Origin: CBDAPE01 sp965198325
Lineage (GTDB): Bacteria; Pseudomonadota; Alphaproteobacteria; UBA828; JAPUJA01
Assembly (NCBI GenBank): GCA_965198325.1
Contig: CBDAPE010000014.1
Coordinates: 365,313-429,312 of the forward strand
Direction: 5' to 3'
DNA: 64,000 nt
Shown: piece by piece, positions 1 to 7,835 of the stretch
Layout of the letters: the number at the start of each line of letters is the position of its first letter
How positions within the stretch are numbered: the stretch's first letter is position 1
Position numbers and translations under genes: made by a program
The notes under the pieces: model-generated
What the model was told of the DNA's origin: nothing
Seen by the model: the letters and a program-made list of their open reading frames with translations, nothing else
Database searches by the model: none

Positions 1-1
1 C

Positions 2-229
2 GATCTGCCGCCGAATCTGCCAATCGGACGTTACGACATCGAAATTTACGTCTTCGAGGACGGCGTTATCACCGCACATCAAACCCGGCGCTTCGAAGTC
101 CGCAAGACCGGTCTGTCAGCTGGTATCGTCGACTTCGCCCACAGTCAGCCTTGGCTTTATGGCCTGCTTGCTATCGCTTCTGCGCTGGTGGCAGGATGGC
201 TGGGCGGCGTCGCGTTCAGGAGGGTATAG
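2..229 (+). CDS. C-terminal end of a TIGR02186-type transmembrane protein (partial)
   Basis: An open frame enters from the left edge and ends at TAG 227-229, giving about 75 residues. The visible part has a beta-rich segment (GRYDIEIYVFEDG) followed by a C-terminal hydrophobic helix (LYGLLAIASALVAGW) ending in FRRV. This architecture, a periplasmic domain followed by one C-terminal membrane helix and a basic tail, matches the alphaproteobacterial TIGR02186/Alph_Pro_TM family as I remember it. The molecular function of that family is not established. The stop lies 6 bases before the downstream GTG, so it is probably co-transcribed with the UspA gene. The N-terminus is outside the window. Confidence 0.6.
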   Translation, partial: DLPPNLPIGRYDIEIYVFEDGVITAHQTRRFEVRKTGLSAGIVDFAHSQPWLYGLLAIASALVAGWLGGVAFRRV

Positions 230-235
230 GGAGCG

Positions 236-751
236 GTGGCGAAAAAATCCAAGAAAACTGCAGAAAGCAGCGCCCGAAGTCATGTTGCGGGCCAGGTCAA
301 GTTTCTGGTCTGTGTCGGCCACGACCCCCATTCGCGGGTCGCGGTCCATTTTGCCTGCCTCCGGGCACGAAATACAGGCGGGCGAGTCGCCCTGCTTCAT
401 GTCCTGCCACCGCCAGAGTTTCAGCATTGGGTGGCGGTCGGTGAGATCATGCGTGAAGAAACCCGCGAGGAGGCGGAGGAATTGCTTCAGAAGGTAGCGG
501 GCGAGGTTCAGGATCGACTCGGTTTCATGCCCGAGATCAACGTCCGGGAAGGCCAGATCGGCGAACAAATTCTGCGTCAGATCGACGACGATTCCGATGT
601 CGACATTTTGGTTGTCGGTGCCGTGCCGGGCAGTGAGGGGCACGGCCAGCTCATTTCATGGCTCGCGGGACAACTCGCGGGAAATCTCAACATTCCAATG
701 GTCATCGTGCCAGGCAATCTGACCGATGCGCAGCTCGAAAACCTGACCTGA
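236..751 (+). CDS. Universal stress protein (UspA family)
   Basis: A 171-residue soluble protein. After a lysine-rich N-terminus comes the UspA fold: a first strand (VKFLVCVGHD), a middle helix region, and the nucleotide-binding end with VVGAVPG followed by IPMVIVPG, resembling the family's G-x2-G-x9-G(S/T) phosphate loop. Members act in the cytoplasm in general stress survival, and some bind ATP. The GTG start at 236 is preceded by an AGGAGG-like ribosome site (about 219-224) lying inside the end of the previous gene, so translation is probably coupled. The partner or substrate cannot be inferred. Confidence 0.82.
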   Translation: MAKKSKKTAESSARSHVAGQVKFLVCVGHDPHSRVAVHFACLRARNTGGRVALLHVLPPPEFQHWVAVGEIMREETREEAEELLQKVAGEVQDRLGFMPEINVREGQIGEQILRQIDDDSDVDILVVGAVPGSEGHGQLISWLAGQLAGNLNIPMVIVPGNLTDAQLENLT

Positions 752-960
752 CGGCACGGCTAGACGATTCGAAAGATCACGATTCTTGGTAAACACCGCG
801 TGTGTGCGTGCGTGTCGACAGCCCGATTAACTTTCTAAGCTGTTGTGTCGCGATGGTTTTTAAAAAAGCTGTCGGGAAGGCTTGATATCGCCCCGGCCGT
901 AAGCCATGTTTCCGGTAGTTAACGAACGGTTAATCAGCCGAGTTTCGAGGAGCGTCGGAG

Positions 961-1524
961 ATGTTCATCCAGACCGAACAGACGCCGAATCCTGCGACTT
1001 TAAAGTTCCTTCCAGGCCGCGATGTCATGATCGAAGGGACGATACATTTTGCGGATGCGGAAAGCGCCCAGCGCTCGCCGCTTGCCGAGAAGCTCTTCAA
1101 GATCGAGCAGGTCGAGGCGGTGTTCTTCGGTGCCGATTTCATTTCGGTGACGAAGCGGGATGACGCGGATTGGACGTTGCTCAAGCCCGCGATCCTGGGT
1201 GGCATCATGGAGCATTTCGTTTCTCAATTGCCGCTGCTGGTCGATGATGAACCGGGCAAGGGTTCCGATTTGGCGGCAGACGACGAGGCGGATACGGAGA
1301 TCATTGCGCAGATCAAGGATCTCATCGAGACGCGGGTTCGCCCCGCGGTCGCTCAAGATGGTGGCGATATCGTCTATCGCGGCTTCGATCGCGGTGTGGT
1401 TTTTCTTGAAATGCAGGGCGCCTGCTCCGGTTGTCCGAGCTCGACGGCGACCTTGAAGATGGGGATTGAGAATCTTCTTCGGCATTACGTACCGGAGGTG
1501 GTCGAGGTCCGAGCAGTCGCTTGA
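961..1524 (+). CDS. Nfu-type iron-sulfur cluster carrier (NifU-like, two domains)
   Basis: 187 residues. The N-terminal Nfu_N domain (about 1-90; begins MFIQTEQTPNP, a hallmark of the family) is followed by a C-terminal NifU-like domain (about 105-180) with the cluster-ligating C-x2-C at residues 155 and 158 (GACSGCP). The protein would receive a [4Fe-4S] cluster from the SUF or ISC system and pass it to apo-proteins in the cytoplasm. The window contains plausible clients such as MiaB and the CCG-domain oxidoreductase, but no direct link is visible. A GGAG-containing ribosome site precedes ATG 961. The 209 bases upstream (752-960) contain no gene and no convincing terminator. Confidence 0.88.
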   Translation: MFIQTEQTPNPATLKFLPGRDVMIEGTIHFADAESAQRSPLAEKLFKIEQVEAVFFGADFISVTKRDDADWTLLKPAILGGIMEHFVSQLPLLVDDEPGKGSDLAADDEADTEIIAQIKDLIETRVRPAVAQDGGDIVYRGFDRGVVFLEMQGACSGCPSSTATLKMGIENLLRHYVPEVVEVRAVA

Positions 1525-1677
1525 CACAATAAAGCCATAAGAACCGGCGAAGAAGACGGCGGAAAACGTCGAACGGCAATAGCGCCAAAACAATCTCGGA
1601 GGAGCGCAGGGCTCCATCCAGAGAGACCGGGGGCCTAACCCCTGGGTGGGATGATGGACTTGATCGGAGGGTTTCCG

Positions 1678-2697
1678 GTGACGAAGTTACGGCGTCGTCG
1701 TTCGCATCGCTCCATCTGGGGCGTCGGCATAATCAGTCTTTTCGTTGTGGCGCTCTTCGCGTTGGTGCTCGCTGATCCTCAGGGGTTGATTTTCGGTACC
1801 CAGCCGATCGCGGCAGCGGGCACCGTACCCAAATTGGCCACCCTGGAAGTCCAGAACGATGACGGCGGGTCGGGTGACCCCTTGCTGGTTTCCGTCGAAT
1901 TGACGACAGCGGCCCTGCTCGAGCAGTTCGAGCAAAACGAATACGAACTCGCCGATGTGCGGGACGGCATCCGCGAAGTCCCCCGGCTCTATTTGGCGAG
2001 CCTGCCCGCCGATCTGCGCGAAATCGAGGCGGTGGTGACGCGGAAGCAGTTTTTTATCCAGACCATGCTGCCACTGGTATTGCGAGCGAACGAAAAGGTC
2101 TGGGCCACACGCGATATTCTGATCGACATCGCCGAGCGGATCCACGCCGCCCTACCGCTCTCCGAAAGCGAACGGGGCTGGCTCGATCAGCTCGCAGCCC
2201 GCTACGAGACGGACCCGGGCAATCTCGAAGAGCTCTTCAAGCGGGTCGACGTCGTGCCGCCCTCGCTGGCTCTGGCGCAGTCAGCCGTCGAGTCCGGTTG
2301 GGGCACCTCGCGTTTCGCTCGGGAAGGCAATGCGCTGTTCGGCCAGCGCGTGTTCCGCGAAGGCGCCGGAATTGTGCCCGAGGAACGGGATGCAGGTACT
2401 GGCCATGAGGTCTTGGCGTTCGAGGCCCTGGGCGATTCGGTGACGGCCTATCTGCATAACCTCAACACCCACTGGGCGTATGACGAATTTCGCGATCGCC
2501 GTGAGATGATGCGTGCCGAGGCCAGTTGGCTCGAAAGCGCGGACCTGATTGCCGAGCTGGTTGCATACTCCGAAGAGCGGGAAAAATATCTGAAGATTCT
2601 CAAGCGTGTGATCCGCGAAAACCGTCTCGAGCAATTCGACCACGCCAGGCTGAACAGACTTCAGCTTGTCGTCGATCTCGATCCTGCCTATCGGTAA
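1678..2697 (+). CDS. Secreted/anchored glucosaminidase-domain protein (Bax-like)
   Basis: About 339 residues from the GTG at 1678. That start is chosen because GATCGGAGG sits 7 bases upstream; an in-frame ATG at 1651 has only a weak site. An arginine-rich N-terminus and one hydrophobic helix (GVGIISLFVVALFALVLA) form a signal anchor. The C-terminal half carries the GH73/Bax signature: PPSLALAQSAVESGWGTS, with the catalytic-type glutamate in AVESGWG, then NALFGQ and a tail region beginning WAYDEFRDRR. The family cleaves the glycan of peptidoglycan in the periplasm. It lies convergent to a polysaccharide deacetylase and near a D-Ala-D-Ala dipeptidase, a grouping consistent with cell-wall turnover. 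Confidence 0.8.
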   Translation: MTKLRRRRSHRSIWGVGIISLFVVALFALVLADPQGLIFGTQPIAAAGTVPKLATLEVQNDDGGSGDPLLVSVELTTAALLEQFEQNEYELADVRDGIREVPRLYLASLPADLREIEAVVTRKQFFIQTMLPLVLRANEKVWATRDILIDIAERIHAALPLSESERGWLDQLAARYETDPGNLEELFKRVDVVPPSLALAQSAVESGWGTSRFAREGNALFGQRVFREGAGIVPEERDAGTGHEVLAFEALGDSVTAYLHNLNTHWAYDEFRDRREMMRAEASWLESADLIAELVAYSEEREKYLKILKRVIRENRLEQFDHARLNRLQLVVDLDPAYR

Positions 2698-2752
2698 TTT
2701 TTTGGGACGAATTCCGTCAGCGTGAACAGCTCGCCAGAGACCGGGCGAGCCA

Positions 2753-3811
2753 TCACGATCCCGGGACGATAAATTGGGTCCCGAACCAACGCCAGCGTCC
2801 GTCGGGGCCCGGCATGGTGCAGTTGATACGAGATCGACCGGGAGGAAGGGGCTGATCGAGCCGAATCTCGACGCGGCTCGGACCTAGCTGTTCGATTACA
2901 GCCGTACCTTGATGAGAGGCGAAACAGGCGAGCGCCCCGATTTCATGGAGAATATCGGTAACCGTGAAACCGACGGCAGGCGGGTTATTGGCGCCTACCA
3001 CCGGATTCGCGGGCGTAAGATCGGCGACCGGGAGGGGTAAGGTGGCGGCCACCAGAGCAAACCGGTCTATGTCGCCGAAATGCTCGTTCAGGGCAAATCG
3101 TGAAAGGGCAAAGAAATCGCTGCCTCCGAAAATTGCCCCTGAATGTTGGCCGAATGCGGCTTCGAAGCCGGCGTCAGCGGCACTGCGCCGCACCGTGAGA
3201 TCGAATTCGCCGTACGGATAGGCGAACAGAGACGGGCTGACTTCGACCTCCGATTCAATACGCGCTTGGGCATTCGCGATGTCGGCCCGTATGGCGCCTG
3301 CGTCGAATTGCCAGAGATGGCCGTGGTTCGTGCCGTGATTACCGATGGTCACGCCTGCCGCCGCGAGTTCGCGAATCTGATCCCAAGTCATGATGCCTGC
3401 GGTTCCCGCGTCGACGGCGCCAGTGGCGACAAACAAAGTGAAAGGAATTCCTGCCTCCTTCAAGCGGGGCCAGGCCTCTTCGTAAATCGAGACATAGGCG
3501 TCGTCGATGGTAATACCGATGGTGCGGTCGGGCAGTGGATTGCCCGCGCGTAGCGCCGCGATGATATGGGGCACGGGTAATACGGAATAGCCCCCTGCTT
3601 TGAGGTGTTCGAGATGGGCTTCAAATTGATCGAGGCGGATATTTGTCGACGGATAAGTGGAGTCGTCGAACCGGTGATACATCAGAATTACGGCGGAATC
3701 CGCAGCGTTTGCCTTGGGCACTGAAACCGTAGCGGTCAGCATGGAAGCCGCTAAAACGAAGACGGAAAGTCTACGCATCGCGCGTTGAAGAGCCTGTGAA
3801 CCGCGGAGCAT
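2753..3811 (-). CDS. Exported polysaccharide deacetylase (NodB-fold, CE4)
   Basis: 352 residues with an N-terminal signal peptide (hydrophobic stretch LSVFVLAASMLTA, likely cleaved after ANA). CE4 motifs are present: motif 1 TIDDAYVS (catalytic Asp-Asp), motif 2 NHGTNHGH (zinc histidines spaced H-x3-H) and motif 3 AYPYGEFD. These enzymes remove acetyl groups from N-acetylglucosamine in polysaccharides or peptidoglycan. The C-terminal 100 residues after the barrel are not assigned. No strong ribosome site is seen for ATG 3811; an internal ATG at residue 12 (MRRLSVF) is an alternative start closer to the signal peptide. The substrate is unknown. Confidence 0.85.
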   Translation of the reverse strand: MLRGSQALQRAMRRLSVFVLAASMLTATVSVPKANAADSAVILMYHRFDDSTYPSTNIRLDQFEAHLEHLKAGGYSVLPVPHIIAALRAGNPLPDRTIGITIDDAYVSIYEEAWPRLKEAGIPFTLFVATGAVDAGTAGIMTWDQIRELAAAGVTIGNHGTNHGHLWQFDAGAIRADIANAQARIESEVEVSPSLFAYPYGEFDLTVRRSAADAGFEAAFGQHSGAIFGGSDFFALSRFALNEHFGDIDRFALVAATLPLPVADLTPANPVVGANNPPAVGFTVTDILHEIGALACFASHQGTAVIEQLGPSRVEIRLDQPLPPGRSRINCTMPGPDGRWRWFGTQFIVPGS

Positions 3812-3836
3812 GATCGCTTATTATATTGTAAAAAAG

Positions 3837-4430
3837 TCAATGGGAACAAGGATTTGAATAATCCAATCCGCTATGGACCGCCATCAGACGGGTGCCGGCG
3901 GCCTGATCAGTCAGGGTCGGATAACGGCGCGGTTGGAACATCTGGTAATGCCACCACTCGTTCATGTAGAAATCCCAGCCAGCGGTGCTCATGAGTCCCA
4001 GCAGGAGATGGCGGTTGCGCTGGGCGGCAAGCGAAACGTCCGGGTTTCCGTGGTGGGACCGCGGCGTGAGCGAATCGAAGGGTGCGCCCATGTCGAGCGC
4101 CTTTCCGTCGCTGCCGACGAGCGTAAGGTCGATTGCGACGCCCCGCGAATGTGGCGAGCCCCGTCGTGGATCGGCGATATAATTCGGGTCCGGTGTGTGA
4201 TTCCATAGAGCCCATTGAGCCTCGACGGGGCGAAAGCCATCGAACAGACGGAAGCGGAGCCCAAATCGCGCGGCCAAGTCAATCGCACGGGACAGCAGCC
4301 GAGCGGCGTCCGGGTGTAGAAAGCAAGCGGTGCGGGCGTAGACGGCCCGGCTGGTGAAATTGTCGGGTCCGGCATAGGCGAGATCTACATCGACATCGTA
4401 TTCCGGGGATGCGATGGGAGTCAGGATCAT
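3837..4430 (-). CDS. ddpX: D-alanyl-D-alanine dipeptidase (VanX/DdpX family)
   Basis: 197 residues from ATG 4430, close to the length of E. coli DdpX. The frame is open further upstream, but longer versions would run into the divergent tsaB. Zinc-peptidase motifs are visible: S-x-H-x2-G-x-A-x-D (SPHSRGVAID) and the catalytic-glutamate/zinc-histidine motif EWWHY. The enzyme hydrolyses D-Ala-D-Ala. In non-producers of glycopeptides it is thought to recycle the dipeptide rather than confer resistance. No signal peptide is apparent from this start, so it is probably cytoplasmic. No VanH, VanA or VanRS genes are nearby, so a vancomycin-resistance role is not supported. Confidence 0.87.
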   Translation of the reverse strand: MILTPIASPEYDVDVDLAYAGPDNFTSRAVYARTACFLHPDAARLLSRAIDLAARFGLRFRLFDGFRPVEAQWALWNHTPDPNYIADPRRGSPHSRGVAIDLTLVGSDGKALDMGAPFDSLTPRSHHGNPDVSLAAQRNRHLLLGLMSTAGWDFYMNEWWHYQMFQPRRYPTLTDQAAGTRLMAVHSGLDYSNPCSH

Positions 4431-4496
4431 GGATCGAGTGATGCGACGATGGGGTTGGATGGACGGAAAGTCTAACATGGTTAGAAGGCCAGCGGC

Positions 4497-5183
4497 ATGA
4501 GGCTGCTTGCGCTGGATTGCGCAGCCGGCGCGTGCTCGGTTGCACTGTGGACCGACGGCGCGATCCCGGCGAGCCGCTGTGAGGCCATGGCACGTAGCCA
4601 TGCCGAGGCACTACTGCCAATGGTCGACACGGTCGCGGGGGAAGCAGGAGTCGATCTTCGATCACTGGACCGGGTGGCCGTATCCGTGGGGCCGGGAAGT
4701 TTTACCGGCTTGCGGGTCGGGCTCGCCGCGGCGCGCGGTCTTGCGCTGGCAGCCGCCTGCCCGGTGATCGGCGTCGGCACACTTGAAGCGTTGGCTTGGG
4801 CGACCGCGCCCGACGAACGAGTCGGCCGGACGGTTCTGGCAGCGCTCGATGCCCGTCGGGGCGAAGTCTACATTCAACCATTCAACGCTGCCTTGGCATC
4901 GCTGGCACCGCCTGCCGCCTTACCTCTGGAGGCTGACCTTCCCTGGACCGAAGAGGCGGTGCTGCTGGTCGGAACCGGTGCGTCGATTGTGGCGGCCGCG
5001 CTGGGTGAGCGGGGATCAGAGATCGCGCTGTCCCAAGCATCCGAGGCTCCGGACGCCGTGCATGTCGCAGCACTGGCGGCGTCTCATGACGAAAGGGCCT
5101 GTCCGGGTTTCGAAGTTGCCCCCGTCTATCTGAGAGGTGCGGGTGCCGAACAGCCGGTCAGCCCAGCGCGGAGCCAAACGTGA
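4497..5183 (+). CDS. tsaB: tRNA threonylcarbamoyladenosine biosynthesis protein TsaB
   Basis: 228 residues of the ASKHA fold. The start MRLLALDCA, the ARSHAEALLPMVD segment and VSVGPGSFTGLRVGLAAARG are diagnostic of TsaB/YeaZ. It is the non-catalytic partner of TsaD and TsaE in making t6A37 of ANN-decoding tRNAs. AGAAGG upstream of ATG 4497 is a reasonable ribosome site. It overlaps the downstream rimI by four bases (GTGA), the common tsaB-rimI arrangement. The intergenic space to ddpX (about 65 bases) must hold divergent promoters. Confidence 0.95.
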   Translation: MRLLALDCAAGACSVALWTDGAIPASRCEAMARSHAEALLPMVDTVAGEAGVDLRSLDRVAVSVGPGSFTGLRVGLAAARGLALAAACPVIGVGTLEALAWATAPDERVGRTVLAALDARRGEVYIQPFNAALASLAPPAALPLEADLPWTEEAVLLVGTGASIVAAALGERGSEIALSQASEAPDAVHVAALAASHDERACPGFEVAPVYLRGAGAEQPVSPARSQT

Positions 5184-5653
5184 GAACGCACCGAGACGGG
5201 GTGTTCTCGATCACTCGGGCGGCGCCGGAGGGCTACCAAACCATTGCCCGGCTCCACAGTGTCTGTTTCGATAATCCCTGGAGCGCGCCGGCGATCGAAC
5301 GGTTGTTGGAGCCCCGCGGCAGTTTCGCGCTAGTCGCCGATCAGTCGGGCCGTCCGGCCGGGTTCCTGCTCTGCCGACGGGTCTTGCGCGAAGCCGAAAT
5401 CTTGTCAATCGGCGTCGTTCCCGCCGCGCGACGACAGGGAATTGGGGAAGCGCTGCTCGCGCACGCGATAGACCGTGCCAGGAATGCACGCGATGACGTC
5501 GTCATTCTTGAAGTGGCGGCCGACAACCAAGCCGCTCGGGCGCTTTATGCGGCTGGCGGATTCGAGGTGACGGGCTGGCGCCCGGGCTACTACTCGCGAC
5601 CCGGCGGGCAAACCGTATCCGCGGTCATTATGCGGTGCTCGCTCGAGTCTTAG
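5180..5653 (+). CDS. rimI: Ribosomal-protein-alanine N-acetyltransferase RimI (GNAT)
   Basis: 157 residues. The acetyl-CoA binding motif A is clear (SIGVVPAARRQGIGEALL, i.e. the Q/R-x2-G-x-G/A loop), followed by LEVAADNQAARALYAAGGF, typical of RimI, and a terminal region with GYY. It acetylates the N-terminal alanine of ribosomal protein S18 in E. coli; substrates in alphaproteobacteria are less certain. GTG 5180 overlaps the tsaB stop. The 3' end overlaps the convergent tusA-like gene by four bases. Confidence 0.88.
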   Translation: MRTHRDGVFSITRAAPEGYQTIARLHSVCFDNPWSAPAIERLLEPRGSFALVADQSGRPAGFLLCRRVLREAEILSIGVVPAARRQGIGEALLAHAIDRARNARDDVVILEVAADNQAARALYAAGGFEVTGWRPGYYSRPGGQTVSAVIMRCSLES

Positions 5654-5892
5654 GCCTTTCGGATTACCAGCCGATGGACGCCGTCGGAACCCGCCTCCGC
5701 TTCGAGAATCAGGATTTCATGCCCCTCTTCGCGAACCGATCGGGGTACGTTCTCGAGTGGTTCCCCGGCATTCAATCGGACCTCGAGCGTGTCACCCGAC
5801 TCCATCGCTTCGATCCGAAGCCGTGTCTTTACGAATGTCATCGGGCAAACGTCCGACGTAATGTCGAGGAAATTATTGGGTGAGTCCGCCAC
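5650..5892 (-). CDS. TusA-family sulfur carrier protein
   Basis: 80 residues, the whole length of a TusA domain. The key motif is ITSDVCPMTFVKTRLR: the persulfide-carrying cysteine is followed by Pro, as in the family C-P-x-P motif (here CPMT). The C-terminal segment ends GVHRLVIRKA. TusA proteins relay sulfur from cysteine desulfurases to tRNA thiolation, molybdenum-cofactor or sulfur-oxidation pathways. A DsrE-like protein and MoeB lie elsewhere in the window (34604-35858), but they are not linked here. The gene is convergent to rimI and divergent from mucR. Confidence 0.85.
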   Translation of the reverse strand: MADSPNNFLDITSDVCPMTFVKTRLRIEAMESGDTLEVRLNAGEPLENVPRSVREEGHEILILEAEAGSDGVHRLVIRKA

Positions 5893-5953
5893 GCTTTCAC
5901 TCCGAATTTCCCGGACCGGATTTCCGAATCTAATTTATTTCGTTATTTCCGGT

Positions 5954-5982
5954 TTGAATGGGAGAGCCTTCCCTTATATATA
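5954..5982 (+). promoter_or_regulatory. Predicted sigma-70 promoter of mucR
   Basis: TTGAAT (5954-5959), a 17-base spacer, and TATATA (5977-5982), followed by about 30 bases before the MucR coding region. The surrounding intergenic sequence is clearly AT-richer than the genes. That is the kind of target MucR/Ros proteins bind, so autoregulation is plausible but not shown. Confidence 0.5.
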
Positions 5983-6019
5983 GCTGTTTAAGTTCTATTC
6001 GGAAGGATCGAGTATAAAG

Positions 6020-6451
6020 ATGCCCGAACAACTTGAAAGAGGCGAAGTTCTTGCGTTGACGACGGAGATTGTCGCGTCGCATGTCTCGAACAACGACGTT
6101 TCAGTCGGCGACTTGTCTCAGTTGATTAGGGAGGTCTACGACACCTTGTCCGGCTTGGCGGTCGGCGCGAGCGGTGCATCGCTTGCGCAGGAAAGGCCGC
6201 AACCGGCCGTTCCGATCAAGAAGTCTATCACGTCGGACTACTTGATCTGTCTTGAGGATGGCAAGAAGCTCAAAATGCTGAAACGCCATCTCAAAACCAG
6301 CTACGACCTGACCCCCGAGCAGTACCGCGAGCGTTGGGGGCTGCCGGCCGATTACCCCATGGTGGCGCCGAATTATGCAAAGCAACGCAGTCAGTTGGCA
6401 AAGAAGATCGGCCTCGGCACCAAGCCCCGGCGGCGGCGGCGAGCTAACTAA
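6020..6451 (+). CDS. mucR: MucR/Ros-family zinc-finger transcriptional regulator
   Basis: 143 residues. The C-terminal DNA-binding region is strongly conserved: SDYLICLEDGKKLKMLKRHL, then LTPEQYRERWGLP, DYPMVAPNYA and a basic tail. It is an alphaproteobacterial prokaryotic zinc-finger regulator controlling exopolysaccharide, motility and cell-cycle genes in relatives. The expected C-x2-C zinc pair reads C-L-E-D, so the second cysteine is aspartate while the two histidine positions remain; such Cys-Asp-His2 variants are known in MucR relatives. GGAAGG at 6001-6006 is the likely ribosome site, somewhat distant. Confidence 0.92.
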   Translation: MPEQLERGEVLALTTEIVASHVSNNDVSVGDLSQLIREVYDTLSGLAVGASGASLAQERPQPAVPIKKSITSDYLICLEDGKKLKMLKRHLKTSYDLTPEQYRERWGLPADYPMVAPNYAKQRSQLAKKIGLGTKPRRRRRAN

Positions 6452-6551
6452 AATACGGTTTTTTTGCCGCCCACCTTTCTGGACCTCGTCTAATCCGCGT
6501 CTATACTCTATCCTATAGCGATTGGAGTAACGGCAAGGCGAAGGGGACGCG

Positions 6552-7001
6552 GTGAGCCGTCAAACGGCGCCATCCCGGATAGAGCAACTCTGCATCAGCA
6601 AGGGTTTGAAGATGACCGAGCAGCGACGAGTTGTTGCCCGCGTTCTCTCGGATTCAGATGACCATCCCGATGTCGAAGTTGTCTATCAGCGCGCTTCCAA
6701 TCTCGATCCAAGAATTAGCTTGGCGACGGTTTATCGAACGGTCCGTCTCTTTGAGGACGCCGATTTGCTCGAGCGGCATGATTTCGGTGACGGTCGGGCG
6801 CGCTATGAAAGTGCCAGTGACAGCCACCACGACCACTTGATCGATGTAAAGACGGGCAAGGTAATTGAATTTGAGAACGCCGAGATCGAGGAGCTTCAGC
6901 GTGCGGTTGCCAAGCGGCTCGGTTACCGCCTGGTGGATCACCGGCTCGAGCTCTACGGCACTCCGCTCGATGATGACGACAGAGGGACAGGCTCCACCTG
7001 A
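6552..7001 (+). CDS. fur: Fur-family metalloregulator (Fur/Mur type)
   Basis: 149 residues. A winged-helix N-terminal domain (KMTEQRRVVARVL, then ISLATVYRTVRLFE as recognition helix) is followed by the metal-binding dimerization domain with HHDHLIDVKTGKVIEFE. Alphaproteobacterial Fur/Mur proteins often respond to manganese, while Irr controls iron; a separate irr is present at 29760. The structural C-x2-C found in many Fur proteins is absent (DVKTG instead). GTG 6552 is the start. Immediately downstream lie olsB and olsA, which could be co-transcribed. Target genes cannot be inferred. Confidence 0.88.
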   Translation: MSRQTAPSRIEQLCISKGLKMTEQRRVVARVLSDSDDHPDVEVVYQRASNLDPRISLATVYRTVRLFEDADLLERHDFGDGRARYESASDSHHDHLIDVKTGKVIEFENAEIEELQRAVAKRLGYRLVDHRLELYGTPLDDDDRGTGST

Positions 7002-7030
7002 CCGGCGTAGTCGGTTTCGGAGCTAAACGA

Positions 7031-7831
7031 GTGATACCGATGGCCGAGGCATTCAGTCAGTCAGAACCGATTCAGGATATCCGGGCTGGAAGCCTAGAGG
7101 TGCGAATGGCGTGCACGACAGAGGAAATCGAAGCAGCGAAATCACTACGTTATCGGGTTTTCTATGAAGAGATGGGAGCACAACCCTCGCCCAAAATGGC
7201 TGCACGAAAGCAGGATTTCGACGGCTTCGACGAAATTTGCGACCATTTGCTTGTAATCGACCATGAACGTAAGGGACTCGATGCGGTGGTCGGAACCTAT
7301 CGGCTGCTGCGCCGTTCGGTTGCCGATCAGCACGAGGGATTCTATACGGCGGACGAATACGATATAACGAATATCATCGCCCATCCGGGCGAAATTCTCG
7401 AGCTCGGCCGCTCCTGTGTGGACGCAGACTACCGCAACCGCGCGACAATGACCCTGCTATGGCGAGGCAACGCTGCCTATGTACACTATTACGACATTAC
7501 GCTCATGTTCGGTTGTGGCAGCCTGCCCGGTACCGATCCCGAGTCCCTGACCGTGCCACTCGCCTATCTCTACCACAATCATCTGGCGCCGCCGGAGCTA
7601 CGTCCGACCGCGTTATCCGAGCGCTACGTGGGAATGGATCTGATGGCACCCGAGGACATCGATGCCAAAGCGGCGTTGAAGTCGCTACCGCCGCTGATTA
7701 AAGGCTATCTGCGGCTCGGCGGATTCGTGGGAGACGGCGCAGTGATCGACCACCAATGGAATTCCGTCGATGTCTCCATTGTCGTGAAGACCGATCTGGT
7801 CACGGAAAAATATCGTAACCACCTTACCTGA
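7031..7831 (+). CDS. olsB: L-ornithine N-alpha-acyltransferase OlsB
   Basis: 266 residues of the GNAT-like OlsB family: SLRYRVFYEEMGA, GTYRLLR, FYTADEYD, then ILELGRSCVDADYRNR. The enzyme transfers a 3-hydroxyacyl chain from acyl carrier protein to ornithine, the first step of ornithine-lipid synthesis at the cytoplasmic membrane. The next gene encodes the matching second enzyme OlsA. CGGAG at 7018-7022 supports GTG 7031; ATG 7040 is an alternative. Ornithine lipids are phosphorus-free membrane lipids, often made under phosphate limitation. Confidence 0.85.
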   Translation: MIPMAEAFSQSEPIQDIRAGSLEVRMACTTEEIEAAKSLRYRVFYEEMGAQPSPKMAARKQDFDGFDEICDHLLVIDHERKGLDAVVGTYRLLRRSVADQHEGFYTADEYDITNIIAHPGEILELGRSCVDADYRNRATMTLLWRGNAAYVHYYDITLMFGCGSLPGTDPESLTVPLAYLYHNHLAPPELRPTALSERYVGMDLMAPEDIDAKAALKSLPPLIKGYLRLGGFVGDGAVIDHQWNSVDVSIVVKTDLVTEKYRNHLT

Positions 7832-7835
7832 AGTC

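Noticed and set aside
3837..4430. Vancomycin-resistance gene vanX
   Set aside because: The family match is real, but no vanH, vanA or two-component partners are present, and Gram-negative bacteria use such enzymes for dipeptide turnover.
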